A DNA stretch of 25,000 nucleotides from Paulinella micropora (lineage: Eukaryota; Cercozoa; Imbricatea; Euglyphida; Paulinellidae), in NCBI GenBank assembly GCA_019918135.1, contig WBZZ01000072.1, positions 87,501-112,500 of the forward strand, written 5' to 3'. Below, in pieces: positions 1 to 9,668 of this stretch (its first letter is position 1; each line of letters begins with the position of its first letter). The position numbers and the translations under genes are program-made. Under the pieces are notes generated by a model that did no database searches, was not told where the DNA came from, and saw nothing but the letters and a program-made list of their open reading frames with translations.

Positions 1-555
1 CACTCTACCCTTTTAGTTTGTGCATTTATCTGCATTATCTCACATACGTCAGAGTATTTTTGCAAATCTCTGATCGTTTTCTAAATGTAGGTCTGAGAAC
101 CTATCCGACCGACTGTCGACTTCTCAAGGAGAGCTTTTCTAGCTTCTCTATTACTATCTGTTTGTAGGTCCTAGTGCCTCATACTAGGTTAAATCTTCAA
201 CTCAGCATCGTTCTAATACAAGTAATCCGCACCAAACCAGTCTATACAATTTGATAGACACAAACATATCCGCACCAACGGTCGGGCAATACTTAACATA
301 TAATGATGTAGATGGTAAATGGAGAAATACAACCATTGGTTCAATTGATACACTAGATACAATATAGAAAAGAAGGAGAAAGCAATTTGAGTAAGGAGAA
401 CAAGAAATCGGAGAAAGTCTCAAAGACTATTTTTCTCAAACCAAAACAAACATACAAGTGTTTCATAGAGGACAGGGAATCTCATTTTACCCTCTCTATT
501 AGTTTCTCTCTTCACTAGTCAATCGACTGAAGGAGGAACAGAACACAAACGAACG
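1..555. other. non-coding leader upstream of the Ty3/gypsy element
   Basis: I see no convincing gene here; the only open frame is a short minus-strand one without recognisable features. The stretch is AT-rich and becomes purine-rich toward its right end, just before the poly(A) run. It is where a 5' LTR or untranslated leader of the downstream element would be expected. However, it shares no visible repeat with the sequence after the element's last stop at 9081, so I do not call it an LTR. Confidence 0.4.

Positions 556-601
<46 letters not shown>
556..601 (+). repeat. 46-base poly(A) homopolymer
   Basis: An uninterrupted run of A lies directly upstream of the gypsy element's first candidate ATG. 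It could be the fossil tail of a retroposed transcript inserted on the plus strand, or a simple homopolymer expansion. I did not find a clear flanking target-site duplication. The exact length in the genome is uncertain because homopolymers of this size are badly resolved. Confidence 0.9.
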
Positions 602-602
<1 letters not shown>

Positions 603-654
603 AACCAAACATAGGAGCTGACACTGTCCTCCTGTTAATTACTACTGCGACATC

Positions 655-680
655 ATGTCGACAGAACCGTCGAGGTGAGT
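655..680 (+). other. candidate first ATG followed by a 5' splice-donor-like site
   Basis: An ATG at 655 opens a seven-codon frame that runs into TGA at 676. The sequence AG|GTGAGT spans the 674/675 boundary and matches the eukaryotic 5' splice-site consensus closely. The long acidic frame that follows has no ATG of its own until about 1110 and no in-frame ATG upstream back to a stop at 636. A short first exon spliced downstream is therefore possible, but no acceptor could be chosen with confidence. Confidence 0.3.
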
Positions 681-1478
681 GACCCCTTGGAAGAAGAACA
701 AAGAGAAGAAGAAGGAGGAGGAGGAGGATTGAATGAAGGAGGAGGAGGAGGATTGAATGAAGAAGGAGGAGGAGGAGGAGGACAAGACGAAGAAGAAGAA
801 GAAGAAGAAGAAGAAGAAGAAGAAGAAGAAGAAGAAGAAGAAGAAGAAGAAGAAGAAGAAGAAGAAGAAGAAGAAGAAGAAGAAGAAGAAGGAGTAGGTG
901 GAAGAACAGAGATAAATAGACGAAGAGTAGTAAGAGTAGGAAGAGTAGGAGGAGTAGGAGGAGTAGGAGGGGTAGGAGGAGGGCGAGGAGATGAAGGAGT
1001 GGGAGGAGGAGCAGACGAGAGCTGGGACGACATAGGAGGATATGGACGAGACGAAGATGGAGGAGGATTTGAACAAGAAGAGACAGGAGGAGGAGGAGCA
1101 TATGGTAATCCCATGCCACCTGCCCACACGGGAGGAGGAGGACGAAAAATGATCGACTTGATTCATATTAAGAGGGAGGAGATCACAGTGGAGGAACAAC
1201 AGTGGGTGCAAGCCCACTATGACCTCTCTAAAGAAGAGTTTGATAACAAGATAGGGGTAGGGAAGGACACTTATGTGTGGATCCCTCAGGATCAAAGAAG
1301 AGAGAGAAGTCGTGCTAAAAGGGATGTCTATATCCCATTATCAAACACAGCACAGCTGCTCGGCAAACTGGTCTCTGATCAAGAAGAGAGAAAGAAATAC
1401 AGCATATCAAGTTTGGGGACTCACATACCCACCTTGAACTACTGGATGCTATCTTTGGGGTACATACTCAAACCCTGA
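675..1478 (+). pseudogene. acidic, poly-glutamate Gag-like N-terminal segment
   Basis: The frame opens without an ATG (GTG at 675). It encodes Glu/Gly-rich sequence, then 34 consecutive Glu codons, then a Gly/Val/Arg-rich stretch, then more ordinary protein from about 1140 (charged, with Lys/Arg/Glu). The last part is probably real Gag-like sequence, because the reading continues in another frame from about 1405 rather than stopping naturally at 1478. No Gag domain is recognisable here. By position it should be the N-terminus of the element's structural protein. The acidic run may be expanded triplet repeat rather than selected protein. The opposite-strand poly-Ser/Leu/Phe frames are shadows of the repeat. 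Confidence 0.5.
789..890 (+). repeat. (GAA)34 triplet microsatellite
   Basis: 34 tandem GAA units without interruption, read as glutamate in the Gag-like frame. They are embedded in a wider GGA/GAA-rich purine tract from about 700 to 1140. Long GAA tracts can form triplex DNA and are prone to length change. Confidence 0.95.
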
Positions 1479-2050
1479 TTTGGGAACGTTCATACGGCCC
1501 ACGGTGTGAGGGTTACCTCCAGTACACAAACCCAAGAGCAAAGGCCAGATTCCTCGCAACTGGTCAAGAGGCAGTCGATATAACAAAAATGAAGAACATT
1601 CTGGGTTCGAAAAACTCGAATGGCGTATTTCATTTTTTTACGATGGAAATGAAGGCCTTGGAGGAGGGGAAGGCAGAGATAGAAAGAAGCATTAAGGCAG
1701 CAGGAGAAACTCATCCTGTGAGTGATGAGTTAGAGAAGACTGACAGAATACTGACCAAGATCAGACTGTTGATGGGTGCGTTACTGCACAAGGAGGCGTG
1801 GAAGAGATGGATTCCTACCAAGGATCACTCTGTCCTTAAATTAACTAACGCACCACCGGTCGCCAATAAAGCAGGTGTTGACCAATATGTGGAGAAATAT
1901 AATTTTCTCAGATCTGCTTCTGAATTGGTGGCCTTTATCACTCATGCTCAAAAGCTGGTGATATCTGAGAAGACGAAGGCGAAAGAGAATGAGGAGTTCG
2001 AGAAGAAGATGAGATTAGAAAGAATGAAAGCAAAAGTGAGTGGTGCAAGG
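1405..2050 (+). pseudogene. Gag-like protein, middle segment
   Basis: The coding frame continues from the acidic segment after a frameshift near 1405 and reads without a stop to about 2050; the first ATG in this frame is at 1589. The predicted protein is helical and charged, with a Lys/Glu/Met-rich coiled-coil-like stretch near its end (about 1960-2040). It has no motif that I recognise. Position between the acidic start and the zinc-finger segment makes a capsid or scaffold role likely, but this is inference. The frame is lost in a Pro/Ala-rich stretch around 2050-2110, where two single-base shifts seem to be needed to reach the next segment. Confidence 0.5.
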
Positions 2051-2109
2051 GCACACCCTCCGACATATCTTCCCCACCAGCTCCTGCTCCACCAGCCCCT
2101 ACACCCCCG

Positions 2110-2640
2110 GCTCAACTACGGTGGTGGTCACAAACACGGAGAAGAAGGACAGACAAAACATCATAAATGCCTTCAAGGGGAAGAAAGGAGGAGCGGCAAG
2201 TCTCATGCTATATGCCAAGACGAGCTCAGACAAAGACTCTGATGCTTCGCTTTTGAGCAAGCTCAAAGAGATCAATGCCTGCATGAAGGCTTTTCCTTGT
2301 GATGAAACTCAGGAATATGAGGCTCTTGTTACTGTTTTTGACCAATCTCTAGTCTCGGAGGAATTCGATCTAACACAGTACAAGCTGTTGAGAAAGAAGG
2401 AGGAGATTAAGAGAAACAATGCAACAGGCCTAGACGCTCAGTGTGAACTGGCGGTGGCCACACTCATTTCATATTTTCAATCTCATGGATACCAGCATCT
2501 CTGCACTAGTACTCTCATAGGATTTGAAATCTTTGAGACAGTGGCGATGAGTTTGAGGAGTGCTGTTGGCTTGGCGGCGACCCTTACGGAGGTAGTTTCC
2601 TCCTATGGGCTATTCTATGGCCGCAAGCCGATTATTTCTT
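2110..2640 (+). pseudogene. Gag-like protein, third segment
   Basis: After the Pro-rich linker the reading resumes in the frame that ends at 2975, but only the part up to about 2630 looks coding. It is rich in Lys, Glu, Ser and Leu, helical in character, with a run of Val/Thr at the start. No family motif is visible. It ends where another frame, open from 2605 to 3132, takes over. Best described as part of the element's structural polyprotein, function not established. Confidence 0.45.
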
Positions 2641-3132
2641 TATTTCTTCTCGGCGTTACACACAGTGCACCCGAGCAAGCTTACTCAACTCATACAACAA
2701 TGCTCGACGTTCAGTACAGTGAAGTCCAAGAACTTCCTCGAGACACACGTGTTCGAAACTACGGTTCGAAACGTTGCTCCGGCAGCACTGTTTCAAGAAG
2801 TGATGAGTGCATGCTCGCACTTGGACTCAGTCACGGAGGCACATATGACACAGGCAGGCGGTGCACCTGTTGGCGCACAAGCCACGTACACAAACAGAGT
2901 TGCCGGTTGGAAGAGACAGAGAGAGCCAGATCTGAAGACCGCATGCTGGAGGTGGTTCGCGGGCTTGCAGTGTAAGGCACAGATGGAGAACAGAGACTGC
3001 TCTTTCAATCATGATAGGCAGAACCCAGCAAGGGCAAATTTTCTGAGCAAGACGGAAAGGCAAGGAACCGGGCCTTTTCAATATGCTTCAGATTGCCGCT
3101 ATGAACGAAGGCTGGTATGCCAATCAGTGTGA
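2605..3132 (+). pseudogene. Gag nucleocapsid-like segment with CCCH-type zinc finger
   Basis: The segment contains a putative zinc finger at about 2944-3012, with Cys114, Cys123, Cys132 and His136 counted from the ATG at 2605. The spacing is C-x8-C-x8-C-x3-H. Basic and aromatic residues surround it, which suits RNA binding. Retroviral and most Ty3 Gag proteins use CCHC knuckles (C-x2-C-x4-H-x4-C), so a CCCH-type finger is unusual. The middle spacing of eight is also longer than the usual four to six, so zinc binding is inferred. The coding sequence passes into the next segment through a frame change near 3120, not through the TGA at 3130-3132. Confidence 0.55.
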
Positions 3133-3541
3133 TGATGAGGAGTTAAGGTAGACAATTATTGCCTACATGAAGAGGATGAAGGAGAAGAAGGAGGAAAGGG
3201 AGCGACAAAAGAACTCAAAGGCCTCTCAAAGAGGACGAGGAGGAGGAGCAGGAGCAGGAGGACGAGCAGGAGGACGAGGAGGAGGAGCAGGAGGAGCATG
3301 GAGAGGAGACCCGAGGTGGCAGGGAAACCCTCAGAGAGGAAGAGGGGGAGGTCGGGGATATACCCCTTACGGAGGGAGAGCTTTTCGGGCTCCAGCCCCC
3401 CCACCCAGAGGAGGAGGAGGCTCATGGGCAAGCTCCAACCCAAATTTCGGTCGAGCTCAGGCCTACAACACTGCCTCGGACATCGATACGTCATTCTACC
3501 CGGACACTACTCAAGGTAATCGTTTCGAGGTGGTGGAATGA
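3128..3541 (+). pseudogene. RGG/Gly-rich Gag C-terminal segment
   Basis: The segment starts with a Lys/Glu-rich helix from the ATG at 3167 (preceded by an in-frame TAG near 3153). It then encodes repeated Arg-Gly-Gly and Gly-Ala units at about 3225-3440, followed by a Ser/Asn/Asp-rich end. RGG boxes bind RNA, so together with the preceding zinc finger this is likely the nucleic-acid-binding half of Gag. The frame closes with TGA at 3539-3541, but the same frame is open again for about 60 codons afterwards, so the stop may be a mutation or a real Gag-Pol boundary. Confidence 0.5.
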
Positions 3542-4248
3542 CGGCAGGGGCAAGAAGAGAGGAAGGAGAAGACTGTCAAGTTTAACCCTAAAGTCACAGT
3601 GCTTTCTCATGCTGTTGTGCAGACTGGTCCAACGCTTCCTCTATGTGAGAGCAAAGATGTGGGTACACGAGACTGCAGCCCCAAGGTAGTCTCATACCCG
3701 TTCACACATCACGGTTACCAATGATAACTGATGCAAATAGGAAGGCGAGACTTGCGATGGAGGCGAGGAGGCCAATGGCAGACGTATCGCCTCGGCCAAG
3801 CAAACAATTACAAACAGACTCAATGTCTACGATCGCGGCGGGTGGCGAGCAAAAAGACAATGTGTGCACTCAAGTGCCACAAGAAAATGTCACTAACGTA
3901 GTAAACGCACCAGTACCGCAGAATAATAAAAATGTTAATGAGGTGAAGCAGGAGGAGAAGAAGGAGGAGATGAAAAACTTAGAGACAAGACTCCAAAATT
4001 TGGAACGTAAAGTTTTTGTTCTCGCAGCCAATATACACAGGCCTGATGCTCTGTGTTATACAGAACTTTATTGTGAAACTTTGAAGACAGTATTAAAAGT
4101 TGGTAATTATACGATGGCGAATATTAATATTGTCGGCCAGAAGTTTTTTAATCGATACCGGGACTGGGTGGACGGAAATATGAAAAATTCGACGGGCACT
4201 CTGAAGGGAGTGGTAGCCGGACGGTCATCACGGGCATCATCACACTGA
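3542..4248 (+). pseudogene. linker and N-terminal half of a retropepsin-like protease
   Basis: Reading continues in frame from the TGA at 3541 to about 3720, then shifts to the frame opened by ATG 3721. This part carries a Lys/Glu-rich coiled coil (about 3930-4010). Near 4111-4140 the residues NYTMANINIVG sit where an aspartic protease would have D-T/S-G-A followed by hydrophobic residues. The flanking pattern fits but the catalytic Asp and Gly are replaced (Tyr and Met). The end of the frame (after about 4200) is out of register. The other half of the domain is in the frame open from 4152. Identification rests mainly on that C-terminal half. Confidence 0.45.
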
Positions 4249-5033
4249 CCTTTAAGTTAAAATCCGCACGAGTATACCGCATGGACCTTTATGTCGTCCC
4301 CGGTTACCATGGATCAATATTACTGTCGTATGACCAATTGGCTACGATGGGGGCTGTGATTGATTGCGCCGTACGGCGAGTGATATATGGAGTAAAAAGA
4401 GGAGAAGAGAACGATACTGATCCCTTTAATGCTACTGACTCTTATGAGGCTTATGAGCTGAGTCTAGCGACGGATCACAAAAAGATGGCCATCGCACATG
4501 AGGCACTTGAGGTGTACGTTCACCCCCATGTCGTAAGACCGGATGAGCTGTCCTGGATCGACAATTGGGAATCCCAAGTGTGCACTGTCACAGTTCCGAC
4601 ATGCCATGGGGACAAAAAGTCTCTTGATGACTTAATCGAGAAGCGAAAGGAGGAGATTATATGTGTCGCACAAAGAAGCCCGTCGTTGGCGAGATTCGCG
4701 GAAGGAGTAGGAGCAGATGTCCATATTACTAACGGATACTGTTTCCATGCGAAAGTAGGAGAAGAAAAAAGGGAGGCGTTTGTACCAAGGAGAACGGGGC
4801 AAATCCCGGATACTCCACCAGAAACTATTAAAAATTTTATTACTGATTTCTGGGGTGACGAGCCCACGTGGCCGCGTTCACTAACTGAAGTGAAGAAATG
4901 TTTACGGACTTTATTTGAAAATAATAAGCCGTATACTATTATCCTGCCATATAATGAGAAGGCAATATGGGCGCAGGAAGGGACCGGCTTATTGATCATC
5001 CTATACCGGTACCCTCTCGCAAGCAACAGCTAG
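4152..5033 (+). pseudogene. protease C-terminal half and linker to reverse transcriptase
   Basis: The frame is open from 4152 and its first ATG is at 4281. It encodes beta-strand-like sequence, then VPGYHGSILLSYDQLATMG and an 'AVID' end. This resembles the retropepsin C-terminal signature (hydrophobic-hydrophobic-G/S-x-D-x-L ... a-x-I-D). A linker of about 200 residues follows without a known domain. Reading moves to the RT frame near 4985. The domain therefore exists but is split over two frames and lacks a normal active-site triad. Confidence 0.5.
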
Positions 5034-5911
5034 TGGTGGCTTGTCGTATGGGAACTCGTGAGCAGAGCAGTGCATACAAGCGGAACCTCAGAGACCTCGA
5101 CAAGTTGAAATTGATACCGCAACCATTCACATGCTTTGATGGTTTCTACACCCGTAAGGCTCCTTTGCAATACGCGAGACTTATTGACATGTTGGTGGAG
5201 CTCGGTAAAGATGATGAGCCGGACACGGTCACGTATGAAAAGACGGGCCTAGATGATGTCTCGGAAGAGGACTTAGGCTTGGAGGAGGACAGAGAACCCC
5301 TCAAGCAAGATAAGGAGGAGCTAGCAAGACAGCTGCTCAATGAGGACTTTATTGAGAGATCAACATCTCCAATAGTCTCACAGCCGAGAATAGTGCCAAA
5401 GCCAGGGGGAGAGTGGCGCCTGACAGTTAACTATGCGCGTGTTGACAAGGTGCTGGAGGAGGAGAGAAATCCTCTCCCGACATTAGAAGAAGGAAGGAGA
5501 GTACTGCGGAATGCGAAATTCTATTCGGCCATTGACCTTAAGAATGGCTTCTGGCAGATACCACTGGAGGAAAAGTCCAGATGCCTGACGGCGTTTGTGG
5601 TGGGTATGGAAATATATCAATGGAAAGTGCTTCCGATGGGCCTCAAGCAAGCCCCAGGACTTTTCCAGAAGGCGATGCAGAAGATGTTGAGCAGTCAGTA
5701 CGATGATTTGTTTGACCGAGGCTTTATAAGAAGGCGGGGACAGAAGGCGGGAGAATATGCATTTTGCTATATCGATGACATTATCGTATACTCTAACACA
5801 ATGGAGGAGCATATCCATCATTTGTCCGATATATTCAGGCGCATTGGAGCTTTTGGCCTGAAGTGCAATCTGAAGAAGTGTGACATACTTAGGGTACGAG
5901 ATCTCCCATAA
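4967..5911 (+). pseudogene. Ty3/gypsy reverse transcriptase (palm and fingers)
   Basis: RNA-dependent DNA polymerase that would copy the element's RNA into cDNA. Counting from the ATG at 4967, the fingers region with QPRIVPKPGGEWRLTVNY is at 139-155. Motif A with catalytic Asp190 is SAIDLKNGFWQIPL. Motif B is LPMGLKQAPGLFQ at 222-234, with Met where Phe is usual in the FGL core. Motif C is YIDD at 268-271. Between motifs B and C there is an extra stretch of roughly a dozen residues, rich in Asp/Arg, compared with the usual gypsy spacing. All three catalytic Asp are present. The true frame begins before this ATG, by a shift near 4985, and leaves it near 5890, so the ORF ends are artefacts. Confidence 0.85.
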
Positions 5912-6170
5912 TCGAGTCTCGATATCCAAGGAGAAGAGGGAGGAGATTATGAATCGACCGATACCGAAGAGCCGCACTGAATTGCACTCATTCCTTGCGA
6001 TGGCGCAATACTATAGCCAGTTTATACCCGATTGGGGTGCAACACGGGCTAAGTTGGAGAGAATGATAGATTTTGGAGACTTTGAGAAGTGGGACGAAGA
6101 GGCTTTGCAAGCGTTTCATGCGCTCAAAGATCTTATTTACAAAGACCCGAAGGACGGAGGACTGGTGTAA
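5880..6170 (+). pseudogene. reverse transcriptase thumb/connection
   Basis: Continuation of the RT in another frame. It includes the LGYEIS segment that follows the YIDD motif in gypsy RTs, and the conserved SRTELHSFLAMAQYYSQFIP pattern with the later Trp. It ends in an in-frame TAA at 6168-6170. The downstream RNase H reads on in exactly the same frame from 6171, so the TAA interrupts one continuous protein rather than ending it. Confidence 0.8.
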
Positions 6171-6173
6171 ACG

Positions 6174-7001
6174 ATGCCCGACTTTACGAAACAATTCGTA
6201 GTCGATACAGACGCATCTAAGTTTGCGATTGGGGCTGTATTACAACAAGAGGATGAGGAGAAGAAATTACGCCCAATCATGTTTATTAATAGGAAGTTGT
6301 GTGCGGCGGAGAGAAACTATAGCACAGGGCAAAGAGAGGCGTTAGCGGTGGTATGGGCCCTCAAGAGGCTCAGAGAGTATTTGTGGGGAGGACCTCAATT
6401 TACTGTCAGGACTGATCATCATAACCTGTTATGGTTGATGAATCATGAACAGACGGGACGGCTGGCGCGGTGGCAAGCATTCTTGTCTTGTTTCGATTTT
6501 ACAATGGTCCATCTACCGGGGAAGCAAAATGTGGTCGCTGACAGCCTCTCTAGGCTAGAGTTTAACACAGAAGTATCGGCGTTGGTGTCCACGGTGGAGA
6601 TGGAAGACTTGTCCATTGACAAGGTGTATGAGGTCAGCGACATTGAGGCGATGGAGATGGCGAGTGGAGTCCGATATGACCGCACGGGTCTACGGTACAG
6701 TCCACAAGGCCCGGATCACGGGATATGTTGTGAGTTACATACCCAGAAGGACGCGGAGTGGTCCTATGAGGTATATGAGAATGCGAAGGCGAACATAAGA
6801 GAGGAAGTCGAGACGCAGGAAGTTTATGCGGAGCCTCCTCAAGAGCGGAGAAGTGACCTAGATGATGACCCGGAAAGAATCGGGGTACGGCTAGAAGATG
6901 GTACTATCCATATAGCCTCGCCTACCGCATGGAGGCAACAACAGGCTCAAGATCCGGAGTTTAAGGACTCATACAGTTATATCAGAACCCGGATGAGCTA
7001 A
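6174..7001 (+). pseudogene. RNase H domain of the gypsy polyprotein, plus linker
   Basis: Degrades the RNA strand of the RNA-DNA hybrid. From the ATG at 6174 the catalytic carboxylates are Asp13 (VVDTDAS), Glu55 (REALAVV), Asp81 (TDHH) and Asp123 (VADSLSR), all in the expected order for a gypsy RNase H. The remaining residues, from about 130, form an acidic linker without a recognised domain. The upstream in-frame TAA (6168) and a frame change near 6980 into the integrase show that this ATG is not a natural start. Confidence 0.85.
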
Positions 7002-7003
7002 AG

Positions 7004-8155
7004 ATGACGAAAGCGATCAAAGATCAGATGAAGGAGATGGGATGGAGAGATGGTCTACTGTGGTACAAGGGCCTTCACGGTCGCTATGCGTCACAGCCGG
7101 ACAAATGGACTCTTTGGGTACCGGAGAGTCTGAGACGATTTATATTTGTCGCAGCCCACAATTGCACACTTTTGGCGCATCCGGGTCGACAACGAACTCA
7201 TATGTTCGTAGCGAGGCGATTCTGGTGGAAGAAGATGAAGGAGGAGATAGATCAGGCGGTGGATGCATGCATCCCGTGCAAGATAAACAAAACACCACTG
7301 AAGGCAAATTTCGGCCTGATCGGCAAATTTCCTCTTCATGCGGGGATGTTTGAGTTTATACAGATTGATCATGTGGGACCTTTCCCAGAATCGAAGGAAG
7401 GTTACAAATACCTCCTTACGGCTATTGACAGAGCCACCAATTATGTGTGGATCATCCCTGTCAAAGACGTTACCGGCAAGACGACGGCCGAGGCGCTGAT
7501 CGATAGGATCATCTCACAGATTGGAGTGCCAAGAAAGATATGTTCTGATCGAGGCTCAGACTTTAATAATATTAACGAGGTCATCGACAAACTATCTAAA
7601 TATTACGGGATGAAATGGCAATATGTTACTGCCTATAACCCGCGAGCAAATGGGAAAATCGAGCGGGTACACAGACCCCTCAAAGCCTCGCTAAAGATGT
7701 ATTGCACGAAGAAGGAGAATCAAAGAGCATGGGTCGAGGCAGCACCATCATTTGCGTTTGCAATGAACTGTCTACCATCTAGGGCATTAGAAGGCTCGAA
7801 GAGCTCAATCTCGCCATATCAGTTAGTATATGGGCGTGAGCCTGATATCCCGACTTCGCTCCTTCACCCAAAAGACACTTGGGCGGATGCGGATGAGTTG
7901 TTTGGGATGAGACTTAGAGTGAAGATGGAGAAGGAACAAATAGTCAGGGCGCATAGAGAGGCGGAGCGCCGAAAGACTGATGCTGAAGGGGTGCGACAAG
8001 CGCACTTGGATCAAATCAAATTTCAGGTTGGGGATATTGTACTGTTGTACCATCCTCAGGTCCCGAAGGGAGTCAGCTCTAAGCTGTTCACTCACTGGAA
8101 AGGACCATATCAAATCATAACAGACGGGACCTCTGAACTACAAGATCAGGGGTAG
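7004..8155 (+). pseudogene. Ty3/gypsy integrase (HHCC zinc-binding, DDE core, GPY motif)
   Basis: Would insert the cDNA into the chromosome. Counting from 7004: zinc-binding residues His52, His59, Cys89 and Cys92. The catalytic triad is Asp122 (QIDHVGP), Asp182 (SDRG) and Glu220 (KIERVHR), with the usual YNPRANGKIE context. A GPY/F-type motif (HWKGPYQI) lies at about 364-371. The integrase is otherwise complete, about 380 residues in one frame. It leaves its frame near 8130, so the stop at 8155 is not natural. No chromodomain is recognised after it. Confidence 0.88.
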
Positions 8156-8162
8156 AGGGAAG

Positions 8163-8819
8163 GTGCAACTTGTGAATGTAAGAAGGCTGATTAAGTATGA
8201 TCCCTTCTTACTGGAAAATGAATCCGTTGAGGAGGCGTTAAAACGGATGAAGGATGATTTCAAAGAGGTGCCGCCCATCCACAAGGAGGCTGGCATAGAC
8301 CAAGAAGATGCTTATCGGGCGCCGATAGCTGAGAAGGAGGAGAGTGAGGTGGACAGTAAGGAGAAGACTGACCGCATAAGCGCGGTGGGGACTCAGTCTA
8401 AGTCTCCGCGAGAGCATAGCGGAAAGAAGGAGAGGATCACAGAGGCGCAGCTAAGGAGAGCGCGGAATGATCTTATCAACGACCAACCGAGGAAGGCGAT
8501 GAGGTCGATGAGATCAAAAGACGTGCACCAGGAGGAGGAGGGGAGGGACACTGACCCAAACGCGGGCAACGTTGAGATTGTCCATGAGCGATGGAAGGAA
8601 AGCGATGCGATAGCAACCATCGCATGGGTGAAAGATGCTTTCTATCTGATGAGACCAGCGGAGCAACATGTCGCTGATGACACTCTCTCAGACTTATACT
8701 TGATGCGGGTCGTGGCAGTCCCACGACAAACGCGTGTCACACGGACACTCAAAATATCATCAGCCGCAAAAAATAATACAACCGATACTCCAGTTCTGGA
8801 GAAGTATGGACCCGGTTGA
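8163..8819 (+). pseudogene. integrase C-terminal end and charged tail
   Basis: The beginning, VNVRRLIKYDPF, matches the short segment that ends the GPY/F region of Ty3 integrases. A tail of about 200 residues follows, rich in Glu, Lys, Arg and Asp, with no known domain. The ORF start at 8163 is a GTG inside the polypeptide. The frame shifts again near 8815 to the last segment. Confidence 0.6.
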
Positions 8820-9081
8820 GGATCCAAAGGCAAGACATTATCTGCCAGTATATAAAGACGCAAAAAGTCTCGAGACATGGGATGATACAATTACTCCCAG
8901 AGACAAGGATTACACTGCGTGGACCATTCAGACACTGCCAAGAGGAGTGTTTGATGTCCCTTTTGAATTATCGTTGGGCGGAATCCCTAATAAGATCTGG
9001 GACATTCTCGAACAGTCAAAGTTCGATCTGACTTTTGTTGGTGGTCCTCCACCAGGCAAAGAAATCCGCGCCAGAAGATGA
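8734..9081 (+). pseudogene. C-terminal end of the gypsy polyprotein
   Basis: Only the part from about 8815 looks coding. It is a segment of about 90 residues with several Trp and Pro-rich turns, closing with TGA at 9079-9081. No domain is recognised. It is the last coding-like stretch before a polyadenylation-like signal, so it plausibly ends Pol. The combined extension after the integrase (about 300 residues) is long for a Ty3/gypsy element. Confidence 0.45.
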
Positions 9082-9120
9082 AGGCAGTAACAAAGAAACT
9101 ATTTTTCTTTATGCGTCTCA

Positions 9121-9126
9121 AATAAA
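9121..9126 (+). terminator. candidate polyadenylation signal AATAAA
   Basis: AATAAA lies about 40 bases after the last stop codon of the element, in AT-rich sequence. This is the usual place for 3' end formation of an element transcript, although in an LTR element the signal should lie inside the 3' LTR, which I cannot delimit. Confidence 0.35.
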
Positions 9127-9577
9127 CTGATTGATTGCCCACGGCGTATCATGATTTGATCATACATCATCAGTTATCAATATGAATATTAAAATGATTC
9201 AGTGATATAACTTGGCATTCGATCGCAACGTACGAGTGCGAAAGGTCGATCGACAATGATACTACACCGTAGACGGGGATCGCTAGTGTATTGAGCGATG
9301 GTGTTCCCGGGTATGACCCTTTGCAAGTCCTGGGATGATGTTCTCGAAAATGAAATGTTCTCTGAAACTTTCATGAAATTATTTTTTACGATACATTATA
9401 TACTGTCGTACCTGAGCACGGTCAATCTCTACTTGTGTCGGTATATCGCAGGGTTGGGTACATACACCCCGATTCGGATATAGCTATTAGGACTGGCCCC
9501 CTAATACTACATTATAGGATACCCGCTTTAGACAAGGGTATGTCATTAAAAAAGACAATGTACTTACGATCTCCCCG

Positions 9578-9579
<2 letters not shown>
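9127..9579. other. non-coding sequence after the gypsy element
   Basis: No gene is supported. A small inverted repeat (ATACCC / GGGTAT, 11-base loop) lies near 9522-9544. If the element has a 3' LTR it should be in this stretch, but no counterpart was found in bases 1-600. Confidence 0.4.
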
Positions 9580-9647
<68 letters not shown>

Positions 9648-9668
9648 GAAGAAGAAGAAGAAGAAGGA
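9580..9668 (+). repeat. (AAT)n followed by (AAG)n compound microsatellite
   Basis: About 69 bases of perfect AAT units pass directly into about 20 bases of AAG units. The run of Asn then Lys codons in the overlapping small frame is a by-product of the repeat, so I do not annotate that frame as a gene. Confidence 0.95.

Larger units (their letters stand above)
655..9081 (+). mobile_element. degenerate Ty3/gypsy-type retrotransposon, internal region
   Basis: The order of domains is Gag-like, aspartic protease, reverse transcriptase, RNase H, integrase and a C-terminal extension. RT-RNase H before integrase is the Ty3/gypsy order, as opposed to Ty1/copia. All pol domains lie on the plus strand but in different frames, with breaks near 1405, 2050-2110, 2640, 3130, 3540 (TGA), 3720, 4200, 4985, 5890, 6168 (TAA), 6980, 8130 and 8815. 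Catalytic motifs of RT, RNase H and integrase are intact at residue level. No LTR pair, primer-binding site or polypurine tract could be recognised, so the outer boundaries are unknown. The copy cannot be expressed as read here unless many of the indels are sequence errors. Confidence 0.85.

Noticed and set aside
499..1295. Minus-strand poly-Ser, poly-Leu and poly-Phe open frames
   Set aside because: They are the other-strand readings of the GAA/GGA triplet repeat and have no composition typical of real proteins outside it.
1..9579. LTR pair of the gypsy element
   Set aside because: No shared sequence of useful length was found between 1-655 and 9082-9579, so no LTRs are annotated.
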